The notes under the pieces: model-generated | Database searches by the model: none | The model's input: only the letters and a program-made list of their open reading frames with translations | What the model was told of the DNA's origin: nothing | Translations under genes and position numbers: made by a program | Assembly (NCBI GenBank): GCA_029298735.1 | Contig: JANSLP010000137.1 | Coordinates: 1 to 64,000 of the forward strand | Direction of reading: 5' to 3' | From: Ophiostoma sp. CBS 140.51 | Taxonomy: Eukaryota > Ascomycota > Sordariomycetes > Ophiostomatales > Ophiostomataceae | Length of the DNA stretch: 64,000 nt | In this document: piece after piece, positions 37,301 through 49,323 of the stretch | How positions within the stretch are numbered: position 1 is the first letter of the stretch | How the letters are laid out: each line of letters begins with the position of its first letter

Positions 37301-40300
37301 GCGGACCGAGCTTTCAGTCCAACATCGTATCCCGGGTTTTCTTTTTGTCTCCTGTCCCTTGTCTCTTGCATCTTGCATCTTGCTTTGCCTCGTGCTTGAC
37401 CTGGCCACGAAACGATGGCCCGTCCGTAAAAGAGGGGGACAGGCAACTTTTATTGGAAAGACACAAAGTGAGAGCCGAAGAAGAAAAGAAAGTCAAAGCA
37501 CTGCAACAACAAACGAAAGCAATGGATGGACGGTCGAGCTGCAGGAAGCGTAGGGTTGCAATGAACTGCGCAGATAGACGGGCAAAAAGGACCGGTTCAT
37601 CGACATCTGCAGTGAAAAAAAGGAGCAAAAATAACAAGAAATGGGAACAAAAAATAGAGAAAAGCTCGGGCCTGCCAGTGCGACAACGGCAAATCGTTTT
37701 TATGCACGTCGATGGGCACAAGGAACGAACAAGAGGAGAGAAGACGTGAGAACAGCGTTTTGCCGTGCACGAACACGTCGTGTCCAGCACAGAGCCTCTC
37801 TTTGATTCCGAGTGGCAATGGGCGGGGTGCACGCAACTGCAATTTCGCGATCTCCGGTCTTTTTTGGCACTCTTTTTTGTCCTCACACGACCAACAGACA
37901 GCCGTATTTCTGGATTTGGTCCGTGAAGGTTAGAAAAGGAATGCCAGGAGCCCGGGCTCGAGAAGTCGACCGTCGGCTCCGTCAATGGTCTTGCCCGCTC
38001 ACGGAGAATTGTTTTGAGTGATATTCATTTACGGCGTCCGCAAAAAAGAGTGGAGTTATCTTCTCGGTATAGCACTCGAACCAAGGGCCAACGGCGGAGC
38101 AAAAAGTGAAGGGCTGGCTGGTATGACGAGCCATGACAGAGAGAAGCGCAGAAAGGGGACCGCCGAAAGGCATGACCGTCATTATATGCGCTTTGCCAAC
38201 AGACTAGACCCTAGCGGAACCTGCCAGCACCGCAGATTTACATCGTTCGGTGGCTTTGATTCTCCGAGACTCTGTAGTCGTGGTCGGCGAAGGGGGGGAG
38301 CTACTATCGAACCAGAGTTAGTAGGGGGTTCTTAATAGCAAGGGTTTTGAGCGAACTGCCCCATGCCTTTGGTTAAAAAAAGAACATGGTTGGGAGAGGG
38401 AGGGAGGCGACGAGGGAAAATTCAGAAAACCCGGAATCAGGGTAGCATTCGACCATATGTTGCAACCAGAGAACATCCAAATGACGGGAGTAGGAAAAAA
38501 AGGTAAGGAACGCAACCCGTTGCAGAGCCCTGTTCACTCGCTGTGCCCGTTGTTCTGTGCCGTGCCAGGCCAGGCTCATCCTTTTGTCCCCTGCTTGATA
38601 CTTGGAGAGCGCGCTACGGACAAGGTTCAGGCTCATTGCCGGTCTGTCAAGGTCGAGGGTAGAAGCACAGTCAGCAAAAGTGTGAAAGACTAGCGGGATA
38701 GACAACGGGAGTATATGCACGATAGCCTGGCCGTGGCTGCATTATGTCTGCCTTTTTCTCCTTCATTCTTTGGCTGTTTTTCTATTGAGTTGAGGCCTGG
38801 CCTGGTTTGGCCGCCTTTCCATGCAGCCAGTCATCCTCAACCAAGAGTTGTTTTGGTTTTGCTTTTGTGTGTCTTTCAACTGCTGCTGTCGGCGATACCG
38901 GCCGGTTGTGCCGCCTCCTTTTTCCAACGACAGTACCGGTCATGGCTGCGATGCCGCTGCGGAATCATGGAAGGTGGTGAGAGGGCGGCGTGCATTTTAA
39001 CAATCGATGCGCGGTCAATTGCATGCAAGCGGTACCTTGCTTTTCGTCCTGATCAAGTGCTGCACCTTTGTCCTCGGAGACTTGTTCACCGCTTACCCAA
39101 AGCAGTTTGGTTCTCTTCCTATTTTCTCTTGTTCATTTTCCAGCCTGCTTTTTGTTCTGCCGCCAAAATAGGCCTTGTGTCAAAGCTGCGTTGAACTAAG
39201 GTTCTCCATTGTCTTGGCGTCTGGAGAAGACCTCCCTAACCAAGTCCTCGCTGGCACCTCGTAGAATTTTGTACCCCATCTGAAAACAAAGTCAAAAGAG
39301 GTCCGTGTGTTTTATTGAGAGATCTTGGGAAGGGGACGAAGAGGCGGGGGAAAGGCATAAAAGAGGACATATGTGTCTAGAGGTTCCGGTATGAAAACAG
39401 ACCAAGTGCTTCTATGGAGCACAACAGAAGAAAAAGCATGACATAAAGATGTGAGTATGCTGTGCAGGTCTAGACGCAGAGAAAAACAAAAGGCTAGGAG
39501 GGGGCAGGGACAAAAAATATTCAAGCGCTCAAGCACCATCTGGACCCAAGAACCAGTAAACCAAGGGCAATCAAAACGGGTCGAGCGTCGCTGCGCTCAC
39601 GCAACATGTACGACCCTGCAGTGGTGCGGTTTGAGAATTTGTGGGAGGGAAGCATCGAAAGGAGATTTAAAAAAAAAGGTTAAAAAAAGACAGAAGTGAG
39701 ATAGAAAGGTGAGGTGAAAAAAGGTCGTAAGCAGGGCCCGGTATGTTTTGTCCGAGTGCGCACGTGGCGGTGTTGTGGTCGATCTAAGGGTGAAAAAGGG
39801 AGCAAATATGAAAGCTTGACATTGCGAGTGGTGCAAATGTACAGATTCTTCAAAATACACTCAATTTCTTCGTTTGCTAGCCTTTCTCGCCGTTCTTCCT
39901 GCTGCCTTTTGCCACCTTTGCCTCTTATTGTTGTGAGGTTTTGTCTGAACGCGGGATGGAGAAGTCAACAAAAGCGATCCAATGAGAGGCGGGGAAGGAT
40001 GTATTTTGGGAAACTCAAGAGCCAAGACGTGCTCGGAAAGACGAGCGGCCTGGCTCTGGCTTCCAGGCGGCTTCCCGCATTTAGATACGGTTCTGTTCTC
40101 TCTTTTTTCTTTCTTTTCTTCTTCCATATCCCCTCTTCTTGTCTTGTTCTTCCACTTTCTCTTCCGTTGTTCGTCTCGTCTCCCCAGGATTTGCACAAGG
40201 TCGATTGATGTGCTCGTCAGAATTGCAAATCACCCACATCTTCTTCATCTGGACAGTAAAGCCGGACAGTGCTAGCCCAGGGTGGACAGGTAAGATGGCT

Positions 40301-40979
40301 CGTCCGTCTATGCTAGGTCTGGTCAGGCTGGGGGTAGGGTTTGCCTTGTATGGGGATGACTGGCAGCAGAACAGCAAAACAGAAACCAAAAATGTCAATG
40401 CAACCTGCTGAGCGCCTATCTTCCGTGAGTCCATGTGTTTATTAACAGGGGTGATCCCTGGCCCAGGCTCCGGGGCAGCCCATACTTCGGAGGGTAGCCC
40501 CGTAGTCCAAAGCCAGCGAAGGTCGCAATACATATTCAGTATCAGTAGCCAGGCGAAAAGCAAATAAAGTCAGTTAGACAAAGTCTGACCGGGCCAGCTG
40601 CCGCCACCGGCACGGTTATTTCTCTCTGACAACACCCAAGAATAACAGTGTTTCCGGGCAGAAAAATAGAAGAAAGGAAATTCTTGCCATAGAGATATAC
40701 AAACCAAACCATTTGTTATTTTGCACTTTGCAAATCAAACTCGCTGGCGAATTTTCGAATTTTGCTCAGTTTGTGCTGTGATGGCGTGGTTGATTGTGCT
40801 TCACTTCCCTTTCGAGTCAAATCTGTCCAATGGGCGCCCACAACGGCCACTTATACTCGAGTTTCTTGTTGTTGCATTCCGTTCATCGCAGCAAGGAGAT
40901 GGTAAACAAAGAGAAACTAAGGCCGGGGAATTGGTATGGCTGCTTGCTTTCCCTTTACCCTAGAATCAATAGACAGTTC
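28380..40979. other. Gene-free region between transporter and VelC-like gene
   Basis: About 12.6 kb without a convincing gene on either strand. The first few hundred bases after the transporter are A/T-rich with TTTTA repeats (about 28591-28620), probably 3' UTR and polyadenylation sequence. The rest is mixed-composition DNA with short, non-family reading frames and scattered CCTGG/GGCC-rich islets (for example 38790-38815). I see no RNA gene, transposon protein or long repeat. Confidence 0.55.
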
Positions 40980-43264
40980 CTTCCTTGCTCGATGCTCGCA
41001 GCGCAACTTCCATATCAAGACCCCCACACCAGCACTCCTTCCTTATGCTGGTTTCCCCCGTCTTTCCCATCGCTCCTGCCTTTTTTTTATTTGCTTCTTT
41101 CCTTCTCTCAAGGTTCTATGCTCGACGATCATTTAAGCCGCGCCTTCCTTGCTCTTTCTCTGTCTCCGTCTCCGGATTGATGCGTGCGTGCTCTTCGTTC
41201 GTCGCCGGCTTGCCGTATGTTGCTGTGCCGCCGACCTGCTCAGAGATCAGAGCAAAGCCCTAGCCAATGACCCGTCTTGGCCATACCGACCTTTGGTTTT
41301 TATCTTCCATTTGCTCATCTTTTATGGTTTTTTTTTCTGGCTGGAGATGGCGTATGTGTAGTTTGCCCGTACCTCAAAGTCGCTCTTTCCGGTTCTCCTG
41401 GGGTCGCTTTCCGCTTTTTGCGTCTACTCCACCTATGCGGTGGTTTTTACTTCCTCTGCTCCTTCCCTCTACCTTTTCTTGACCTTGTCTCGCTGTATTC
41501 CATCCTCAGTTCGTTCTTTCCATTTTTACGGTTCGCCTGTCCGCTCCTGCACTATGTTTGTATTGCTCACCTGCTCTTTCCGCCTTTTTCTACCTCTTAT
41601 GCCCTCTACCTTTGGTCCTTCCTTCTAGTTTCTTGCTCACTCGGAGCACACCGGCCGCGATCACTGCTGGACCTGCTCCGTCTTCTTCCACTCATAACTT
41701 TCTTGCCCATAATCACCATTTTATTCCATTGTACGTTCACAGTTTCCTCGCCAAATGCCTGATGGGCACACCGTAATCTAGTCTTCTTTTGGAGAGCTCC
41801 CTAGCTCTTTCCTCGACGTATCAAAATAAACATCCGAACACTAAACGCTCACGAGTCGCTTCGTTAGGCTAGCTGTGTGTTGTTGGTCGCTCTTTCTTAA
41901 CGGGTAGTTTCCACGGCCATTATACACAAAAGTCCCAACAGCCTTCCCTCGCTCTTTCCTCTACCCTCTTCCACGCCCCTGCGCTTAAATCACTTTGTAC
42001 GCTGTACGCCCCCCTTCCCCCCTTCACACCCCTTCTTTCCCTATTTTGATCCACGCCTTGTTGCTCCTTCCATGTTCCCCGCCTTGCACCTTGCACCTTC
42101 CTCCACCATACATAGCCGTCTAGCCCGTCTACGAAACAGACCCTGCGTAGAGTATCATACCATCAACCCGCTAACCCAGACGGCTTGCTTTGTCCTCGTT
42201 TTGCCCTTCATCCTCCGTCAACCCATCAGCCGTCAACGCCCTCATGTGCCTCCTCCTCCACCGCCCGCCGCCGTTGCTTGACCAAGACATCCCTCCACCA
42301 ACATCTACCGCCCTGCTCGATCACCAACCAAAACACCCTGCCCACCGGCACCTCTCGAGCCCTCATAGCCTCATAGGCTATGTCTCGTCTTGCTTTTTGC
42401 CTTTTTCGTCTGCCCTCCCCTCTCTGTGTTTCTCTCCCTCCCTTGTCCTGGTCCTTGGCTTGGACGTCTGGCCAACCGGTTCCGTCATCCCGTCTAGGGG
42501 ACAGCATACTTCAGCAGTTTTTTGTGGTCTTGATCCGTCCACCAGTCCATGAACTTTTCGACCTCGGCCTCTGCCAGATCGACTTCCTCAGACTCCGGTC
42601 TATTTGCCGTTCCCCACGGTCTCTCCACTGTCTGTCGAGCTCCAGTTCTCACTCTGGTCTGCTAGAAGACGGCAGAAATACAACAGAACTGTCCTTTACC
42701 CCCATGCTTCGAAACATCGCGGCTCAGGACAACGAGCTCCTCTGAGCATCTGCCTTCTCCTACGTACTACTTTTTGGACCATTCACCATCGACCATCTTC
42801 CGGCCATCCCTGTCCCTGTCCCTGTCGTCCAAGGCTCCCTATTTGCCTTGTCTTTCTTTGATGGTCTATGAAAGTACAGTCTGGTTCAAGCAGAAAACCA
42901 GTGAGCCATCAGCCAGGCATTCTGCAATGGCTATGTCCACACAATACTTTTCCAGATCCGTCTTTATGTGTCTCCGTCTTTGTTTTAATCCTTTTTGCCA
43001 TTCTCTCCTCCCTCCTTCCCCTTCCCCTTCCTCTGCTGCCAATATTGCCTCTGGCTTATACCGGCTCTCGGTAAATATTCAAACAAACACACACGCCCCC
43101 TCCCTTTGGCAACCGGTGGCGTCTGCTGAGGCCTCGATTCACCCTCTCCTATAGCAACACCCAATACACGCCCCTCCTCATCCTCTTCGCCCCTTGTCTC
43201 TTGTTCTTCTTTGGCTCTTTTGTTCCCATGGCTTATATGTCTAGTCTTCTCTGCGAGACAGATG
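40980..43264 (+). promoter_or_regulatory. Pyrimidine-rich upstream region of the VelC-like gene
   Basis: The plus strand is C/T-rich for over 2 kb, as before the other long-leader genes here, but contains ordinary numbers of ATG. It is therefore more likely promoter than translated-scanned leader. No specific binding site is convincing. Confidence 0.35.
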
Positions 43265-44140
43265 CTCTGCAAACGTTCCTGTAGACAACACATCTGGCCT
43301 TCATAGATATATCTCTACCCCATCCGCCTCGTCTTTCGAGAACGACTGTCAAGCAAGCCAGCCACTTTTACTTTCGTTCTTTCTTGAGCCTCGGCCTGAT
43401 TTTTTACCCTTAGTCTTTCATTTATTCACACCCAGGCAACTCACCACAAAGAAACACTCGGCCACTAATATCACATCACCATCCCCGACTACGCCCATCT
43501 TCTGTTCAATCTCCATCTCACCATCGACAAAAAGCCAAAGACAAACAACAACGTGAGAAGACTGAAAACTCAACCCGCCACCTATACACAAAAAACCCAT
43601 CATCAGCACGAGTCGTTGCTGTTGTGTGACCATCGCTTCCAGCCGAGAATCATCACCAACTAGAATCTCGCACGCCTCGCATGTCAAATCGCACAACGCG
43701 GCGTTTTCTAGAAACGAGAAAGCCACCAGCCCACTTACCGTTGCCTTTGTGTCGCCCCATCCTGTGTAGCCAAAGTTGCTTCTTCCCCTCCCATCCAAGT
43801 TGCTAGTCGCCATCTTCCCTGTCGCTCTACCGATCACCAGTGTACGCAAACGAGTGAGTGACCTCTCTCCTTGGATCCCTGACAGGCACAAAACTATAGC
43901 CCAACAACCCGGTTCGGCTTCGTACAGCGACACAAAATACTAAAGCGTCATTTCTAGGCGAGCCAACACACTCGAAGACGTACACAAGACACACCAGAAA
44001 CGACAAGAGAAACGAACTCAGAAGAAAAAGAGAAAAAAATCTACAGACCCGCCCTAATTCCCAACTTTGCAAATTTAGACGGCCCTTCCTTGTCTTTCTT
44101 GCTTCTAGCATCAACCACTTCGGCCTCATTCTCTTTTCCC
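43265..44140 (+). promoter_or_regulatory. ATG-depleted probable leader of the VelC-like gene, with one uORF
   Basis: Only one ATG (43681) occurs in 876 nt where about a dozen are expected, and none in the 457 nt before the start codon. That ATG opens a 41-codon frame closed by TAG at 43804-43806. GTGAGA at about 43553 and GTGAGT at about 43854 are possible leader-intron donors, so the uORF may be spliced out of some transcripts. Confidence 0.45.
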
Positions 44141-45724
44141 ATGTCTACAGCCGTTGAATACGCTCCGCATAGCTTTGGCCATCCCATGGGTGACACTATG
44201 GCGAGACCTCATCATGGATGGAGCCAGGACCCTTACGCTCCTCGCCAGAGCAGCGATCACAGGGCCTACTTTTCGCAGCAAGATGCCGGCCGTGAGCGTG
44301 TGCAACTGCCCGGCCCTTCCAGCCTCTTTTCTGCCGCTGCAGCCGCCGCTACCTCTTCACCCTCATCCATTTCTTCGCCGCACATGAGCAGCCATCCTCC
44401 GCCTCCACATGCCTCTGCTGGCCGCGATTCTCCTCCCTACTCCTCTTCGGGCCGCCCTTCGTCCTACTATGGTGGTGATTACGCAACACCGTCTCCCGTA
44501 GGACAGACACCACCACAGCTCCCCGCACCCAACATGGACTCCCAAAGCCTTCCTGGACCACTTGCTCTCCGTACCACCGTCCGTGGCCCGGATTCTCGCT
44601 TCTCGCCTACCCAGTCTCCCGTATCTAGTGTCCGGTCGGACGACTTTGACTTGGGCCCCCGGTACCAGCAACAGGCATTCTCTCATCTCCCCACCACGCC
44701 TCGGTACCGTAGCCGTGACCCTCCTGCATACCACCACCAGCCTCCAGCACCCACATCATCGCCACCCAATGTCAGCCTGCACCATTCCAAGGCGGCAGCA
44801 GCAGCGGCCTACCCGACTCCCAACAGCCGCTCCATCTACCCTCCCATGCACCCAGCAAGCCCACCATCGGGCCCTGGTCGTCTTCCTGCGGCTTCTACTT
44901 CGCCACGGACAGAGGCCAAGCAGATTTCCATCACCAGCCTGCTGAGCGAGGAGTCAGCACCCCGAGCTGCAGTGCCCCAGCCACAGACACCATACCACCA
45001 CTCGGCAAGCACCGCCAGCACAACGTCTAAGACGCCGATGCTGAGCCCCGCCCAGTCGGTTATCACATCCGAGTACCGCATTCATGTTCGGCAGCAGCCT
45101 GTGGCGGCGCGGTCATGTGGATTTGGCGAGCGTGACCGTCGTGTCATCGACCCGCCTCCCATTGTGCAGCTCACTATTGATGACCCGGAGGCAACGCCTG
45201 AGGAGATCAGCATGCGTCTTCGGTTCCAGTTCACAGTGCTGCATTGCTCCATCTGGAACGAGACGGGCGAGCAAGACAACTCGGCCATGCCAGAGGACTA
45301 CCGCCAGCAGCGCCGTCTCATGGGCACACTGGTCTCGTCGCCCTTTGTTGGTCAGGACGAGAACGGCGTGGAGGGCTGCTTCTTCTGCTTCCCTGACCTG
45401 TCGTGCCGCACTCCGGGCTCATTCCGTCTCAAGTTTGCGCTTGTGGTGCTTGACCCTCTTGGTATGCGGGCGGGCGGCTCGTCGCCCATCATGGCCACGG
45501 CCATGAGTGATGTATTTACGGTCTACAATGCCAAGGACTTCCCAGGCATGCAGGCCAGCACACCTCTGACCAAGCGTCTCAAGGAGCAGGGCTGCCTAAT
45601 CTCGATCAAGAAGGGCAATGACAAGACCAGTGCTGCCCACGGTCGCGAGGAGAGCGAGGAAGACGATGAAGGTGGTGACGGTGCACCTGCCGGCAAAAGT
45701 CGGAAGCGTGCCAAAAGATCGTAG
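44141..45724 (+). CDS. velC: Velvet-domain regulator, VelC-like
   Basis: An intronless frame of 527 residues; 44141 is the first ATG of the frame. Residues 1-300 are a Pro/Ser/His-rich disordered region with two short poly-Ala runs (65-70 and near 215). The velvet domain spans about 305-488, from RIHVRQQP through PPPIVQLTIDD and LVSSPF to FPGMQASTPLTKRLKEQG. Within it, HCSIWNETGEQD, a CFFCFPDLSCRTPGSF block and VFTVYNAKDFPGM resemble VelC more than VosA or VelB. An acidic stretch and a basic KSRKRAKR nuclear signal end the protein. Velvet proteins bind DNA through a Rel-like fold, form dimers and control development and secondary metabolism. The assignment to velvet is firm; the VelC subgroup is from memory of its motifs. 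Confidence 0.85.
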   Translation: MSTAVEYAPHSFGHPMGDTMARPHHGWSQDPYAPRQSSDHRAYFSQQDAGRERVQLPGPSSLFSAAAAAATSSPSSISSPHMSSHPPPPHASAGRDSPPYSSSGRPSSYYGGDYATPSPVGQTPPQLPAPNMDSQSLPGPLALRTTVRGPDSRFSPTQSPVSSVRSDDFDLGPRYQQQAFSHLPTTPRYRSRDPPAYHHQPPAPTSSPPNVSLHHSKAAAAAAYPTPNSRSIYPPMHPASPPSGPGRLPAASTSPRTEAKQISITSLLSEESAPRAAVPQPQTPYHHSASTASTTSKTPMLSPAQSVITSEYRIHVRQQPVAARSCGFGERDRRVIDPPPIVQLTIDDPEATPEEISMRLRFQFTVLHCSIWNETGEQDNSAMPEDYRQQRRLMGTLVSSPFVGQDENGVEGCFFCFPDLSCRTPGSFRLKFALVVLDPLGMRAGGSSPIMATAMSDVFTVYNAKDFPGMQASTPLTKRLKEQGCLISIKKGNDKTSAAHGREESEEDDEGGDGAPAGKSRKRAKRS

Positions 45725-46271
45725 GGCATGTTTCTCTACATCTCTTCCTATTTTTATCTTCTCTCTTTCATCTCTCTTTAACTGTCCATACCCCCTAGCG
45801 TACATATTACTTTTCTAGTTACTGTTTTTTGGCTCCTGTTTTCTTTACTTTCTTCGCATCTTGCAGCCAGTCTAGGACAAAACAGAACTGGGCACCGCAT
45901 TTTGATTTTTCTCTTTTTTTTTTCAATTATTCTCTGGCTTTTTTTGTTACGATCTCATGAAAAGAAAAAAAAAGCTTTATTGGGCCCCTTTCTTTTTTTT
46001 TCTCCCTTCGTCTTCTTCTGTTTGCTTTCTGGGTGGAGTTACTTTGGATTGGATTGGACGGACGGTCATTTTGGGGGTCAAAGAAAAAGGCTTCCATGAG
46101 AAAAGGAGTTTGCCTTTTGCTTTGCAATCTAGACATTGACTATTTATCCTACTTTATCACAAACCTGCATTCGTTTCTATTAATCCATTCAACTGTTTCA
46201 TCGTCTACAGTCTGTGATTTCATAACATGATTTTGTTTACTTATACTATTTATATCCCGCAAGCCCGAGAG
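45725..46271. other. Convergent intergenic region
   Basis: 546 bp between the ends of the VelC-like gene and the minus-strand mitochondrial gene. Very T-rich on the plus strand with A/T runs; it probably holds both 3' UTRs. No gene seen. Confidence 0.5.
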
Positions 46272-47704
46272 TTACTGCAGTTTCCGCTGAACCTCTGCGA
46301 GTTGTCGCCACTCATCGGACAACTTGTCGTGGAAGGCCGCTTCGTACTTGCTGATACCCAGTGCACTTCCAAAGATGGCCTCACGCCCGGCTAACACCTC
46401 GCTCGCGTCCGCATCGCCCTGATACGAGGCCCGCTGTATAATCTCGGTCATCTCTCTATCTTGCGCCTCGGTCCGTGACGAGTCGTGGGCATACTTGATC
46501 GCCAGCTGCATGCTCACCGATTCACTATTGAGAGCCAAAACGGCCGTGCGGAACGCCTCGCGTGCTTCCTCCTCTGTGACGACGTCGGGCTCGTCCGGCT
46601 GCAGCTGCCCAATCAACTCGAGACACCGCCGCTCCCAATCCCACTTTTGGGGCCGCAACTCGACATCTTTTCCCTCGGGGATCGGCTCGCCAATGTCCTT
46701 GCCGACGTTCTTGGCGGCCTGGAACCACCGCAGCGCGCGGGCCTTGTTGCCCGATGTCTCGGCCAGCAGACCGGCCAGAGTGTATGCATTGGCCTTAATG
46801 ATAAGGGCGTCTTGGCTGCTGCTGCTGTCATCCTTTCCGGTGGTGGAGGTGGATGACGCATTTGCCTTTTTGAGATAGTCCAAAAACAGCTCTTCGGCAT
46901 CCTGGTAAATGTTGCCTTTCCGCATCTTGTGCGATCTCGCGGACCACTCCTCAGCTGTCCGGTGAGGGGGCCGGACGCCAAACATGCTGACAATGGTCAG
47001 GGCCGACGGCAGATAGTTTCCCATGACGACGGCCATGTGCAGCAGGTTCATGGACATGGTCACAGCCGGCGCACTGTGTTGGTGCGGGTCGTCTCGGTGG
47101 GAAAGAATTAACAAGCCGACAATGTGAAGCTGGTACGGCGTGATATCGAGGTCTGAGATGTCAGTGGGCGAACAAGACCAAGAGAAAGTACGGAGAGCAA
47201 CCTACCCTTCAAGACGGTGGCCTTGTTGACGGACGCCTTGTTCTGCTCAATGAGCTTGGCCTTCTGCATGACCTCGAGGCACTCCTCTACAGTGATTTCT
47301 GCACGTGTTGTGCTGAGCCCTTCCGCGAAGCCGATCATGAGAAACGACGGATCATCGGGGAAGAGGGACTTTGTCGATGTCGAAGTCGGCGTTATGGCGC
47401 CAGGTGGTGTTGACCTGTTCGAATTGAGGTGGTTAATCTGGGTGTTCTGGGCCCTCCGTACTGTCGGTGAACGCTTGCCATGGGACCGGGCAGCAGCGCC
47501 ACGGCGGGTCTGTAGTGGTAAAATAGGAAGCTGTGACGGATACCGTCGGCCGCCACAAGAGCATGCAGACGGCAACAAGACTCGCGATGGAGTCTGTCTG
47601 ACCATCATGCCACCGGCGGCGACGATGCTGTTCTGGCTGTACCAGCGCACCGCCGTGCGGCTGGCTAGTGGAGCGGCCGCTGCCGAGAGAGCTATCGGGT
47701 TCAT
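46272..47704 (-). CDS. Mitochondrial helical-repeat (TPR/Sel1-like) protein, function unknown
   Basis: Two exons on the minus strand (47704-47206 and 47152-46272; donor GTAGGT, branch CTGAC, 53-nt intron) give 459 residues. The N-terminus is Ala/Ser/Arg-rich without acidic residues and contains RWYS near residue 20, a good matrix-protease site, so import into mitochondria is likely. A basic low-complexity stretch follows to about residue 115. The rest is predicted helical: NIYQDAEELFLDYLKKANA and AYTLAGLLAETSGNKARALR look like degenerate TPR or Sel1 helix pairs. I recognise no catalytic motif and no named family. It is divergent from the Utp16-type gene across a 719-bp shared promoter. Confidence 0.7.
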
Positions 47705-48423
47705 GGTGACTTTCTAGCGTTTGGATCGAGAACACCGAGGCACTTGATTTTTGAAAGTGCAAGGTGAGGTTGAAAGTTGGCTAACGAGAGGCGGTTGAGA
47801 GCGTTGAAGCTTGAGATGGAGAATGTCACAGGTGATCAACCAATCAGGGACAGTATTTTGAAGGCTAAAGTGGGGCATGTCTACACAACAGCTCAACGTA
47901 TTGAGGACTCATTTGAATTATTCTAATTAATCAACAGGATGTAAATTTTGCGTTTTCACAGATGTGATAGTCTTCGCGTTCTTAGATATCTTCTTTTGCA
48001 ATCTTGCAATAGAAAATAAGTGAAATTATCGATGCTCAGTTCGATACCTGCAACTTCTGAAATATTTGTGGGTCTACGCCAAATTCTGCCCAATAGCATG
48101 TGTACCTGTCAAGTCCAGCCAAAATCCTGTAGTTGCGATAAGGCCGCCCAAAAAAATCTTATCGGAAAATCGCAGACGGCAGAATTCAACTTTTTTTTGC
48201 TGCCAGCCGTTCCAGTGTCGACGACATAGACTGTTCCACATCACCGCTGCCCACGACTCAGCATTTCTTATCAACTATTCTTACAACACACCGGCCAATC
48301 AGTACCTCTTCTCGATCTACGGCTCTTGTCATAATTGACTACAAAACGCCGACACAATAGCAATTGGCACGAGACGCAACACAAGACAACCAACCACCCT
48401 CCTCCCACACACACAGCCAGACA
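47705..48423. promoter_or_regulatory. Divergent promoter between the mitochondrial and Utp16-type genes
   Basis: 719 bp separating two start codons on opposite strands. It must contain the upstream signals of both genes. A/T-rich in the middle (47910-48010). No specific site is convincing. Shared control of a mitochondrial and a ribosome-biogenesis gene would make sense but is inference. Confidence 0.45.
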
Positions 48424-49323
48424 ATGTCTGCACAGAGCTCCCCAATGACGCGGAGCGCCGCAGCTAAGCTCCGGGCGAAGCGCAAGAGCGGCGGCGGCGA
48501 GGATGGCTCGATTCTTAGTGCCGATGCGACCATGACCGATGCCGCCCCGGTGGCCGAAGAGAATGACAACGACAACGAGCCCCCTGCGACAAAGCGCCGG
48601 AAGCTCCCCGTGCGGTCCAAGGAGGAAAAGGTCGAGGAGAAGCCAGCAGAGGAAGATGAGGAAGAGGAAGAGGAGGAAGAGGACAGTGACGACGAGGCCC
48701 CTGAGGCCATCTCGACAGTCCAGGCCGCCCAGGCCAACCGCCACACCACCCAGAAAGCCTCCAAAGCGGCGGATAAGTGAGTATCCTCTTTCACATCTCA
48801 TTCTATGAACTGTTTACTAACAGAATGTAGACGCGCCGCCGACGAGAAGCGCAAGCGCCAGGAAAAGGATGCGCGCCTAAAGGCCCAGGCCGAGGCCCGC
48901 AAGGCACGAGAAGAGGCGGCCGCTGAGGTGGCACGGGAACGGGCTGCAGCCGAAGCGGCAGCAGCATCTAAGGCGGCGGCGGAAGAGGCAAAGGAAGAGG
49001 CAAAACGGCCAAAGGCGGTGCCCAAGCTGCTGTCTCTCGAGTTCTTGGACTCTGACAGCGAAGAGGATGACACACCCAAGAAGAAGGTGAAGAGAACACC
49101 CGAGACCACCATCTCCAAGGGCATGCCGACCACGCGCCCGCGCAAGACCAAGGCACACCCGCGCGACCGCCAGCTGGGCACGACGGTGTACCGGCTGCTG
49201 GCCGAGGGCGGCCCCAAGACGCTGGCGCCCAAGATGAGCAAGAACGTGCGGAACATGAAGCAGGACCTGCAGGCGCGGCGGCGGGTTGGCAAGCCCGTTG
49301 GCGGCGGTTTCCTGCGGCGGTAA
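48424..49323 (+). CDS. Utp16/Bud21-type U3 snoRNA-associated protein
   Basis: Two exons (48424-48776, 48831-49323; donor GTGAGT, branch TACTAAC, 54-nt intron) give 281 residues. The order is: basic Ala/Lys-rich start; a KRRK nuclear signal near residue 57; a Glu/Asp run; then a long charged Ala/Glu/Lys coiled-coil (about 118-190). The C-terminus contains LGTTVYRLLAEGGPKTLAPK and a KNVRNMKQDLQARRR...GGGFLRR ending, which match the conserved end of the fungal Utp16 family. These proteins belong to the small-subunit processome that processes pre-rRNA in the nucleolus. The intron contains an AG one base after the branch site that is too close to be used; the acceptor chosen is GTAG at 48827-48830. 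Family call from remembered motifs. Confidence 0.72.

Noticed and set aside
39714..40208. 164-codon plus-strand frame, as an example of many in 28.4-44 kb
   Set aside because: No codon bias, no motif, and equally long frames on both strands in the same place.
44090..44140. N-terminal extension of the VelC-like protein
   Set aside because: Would need a TTG start; the first ATG of the frame is at 44141 and the leader is otherwise ATG-free.
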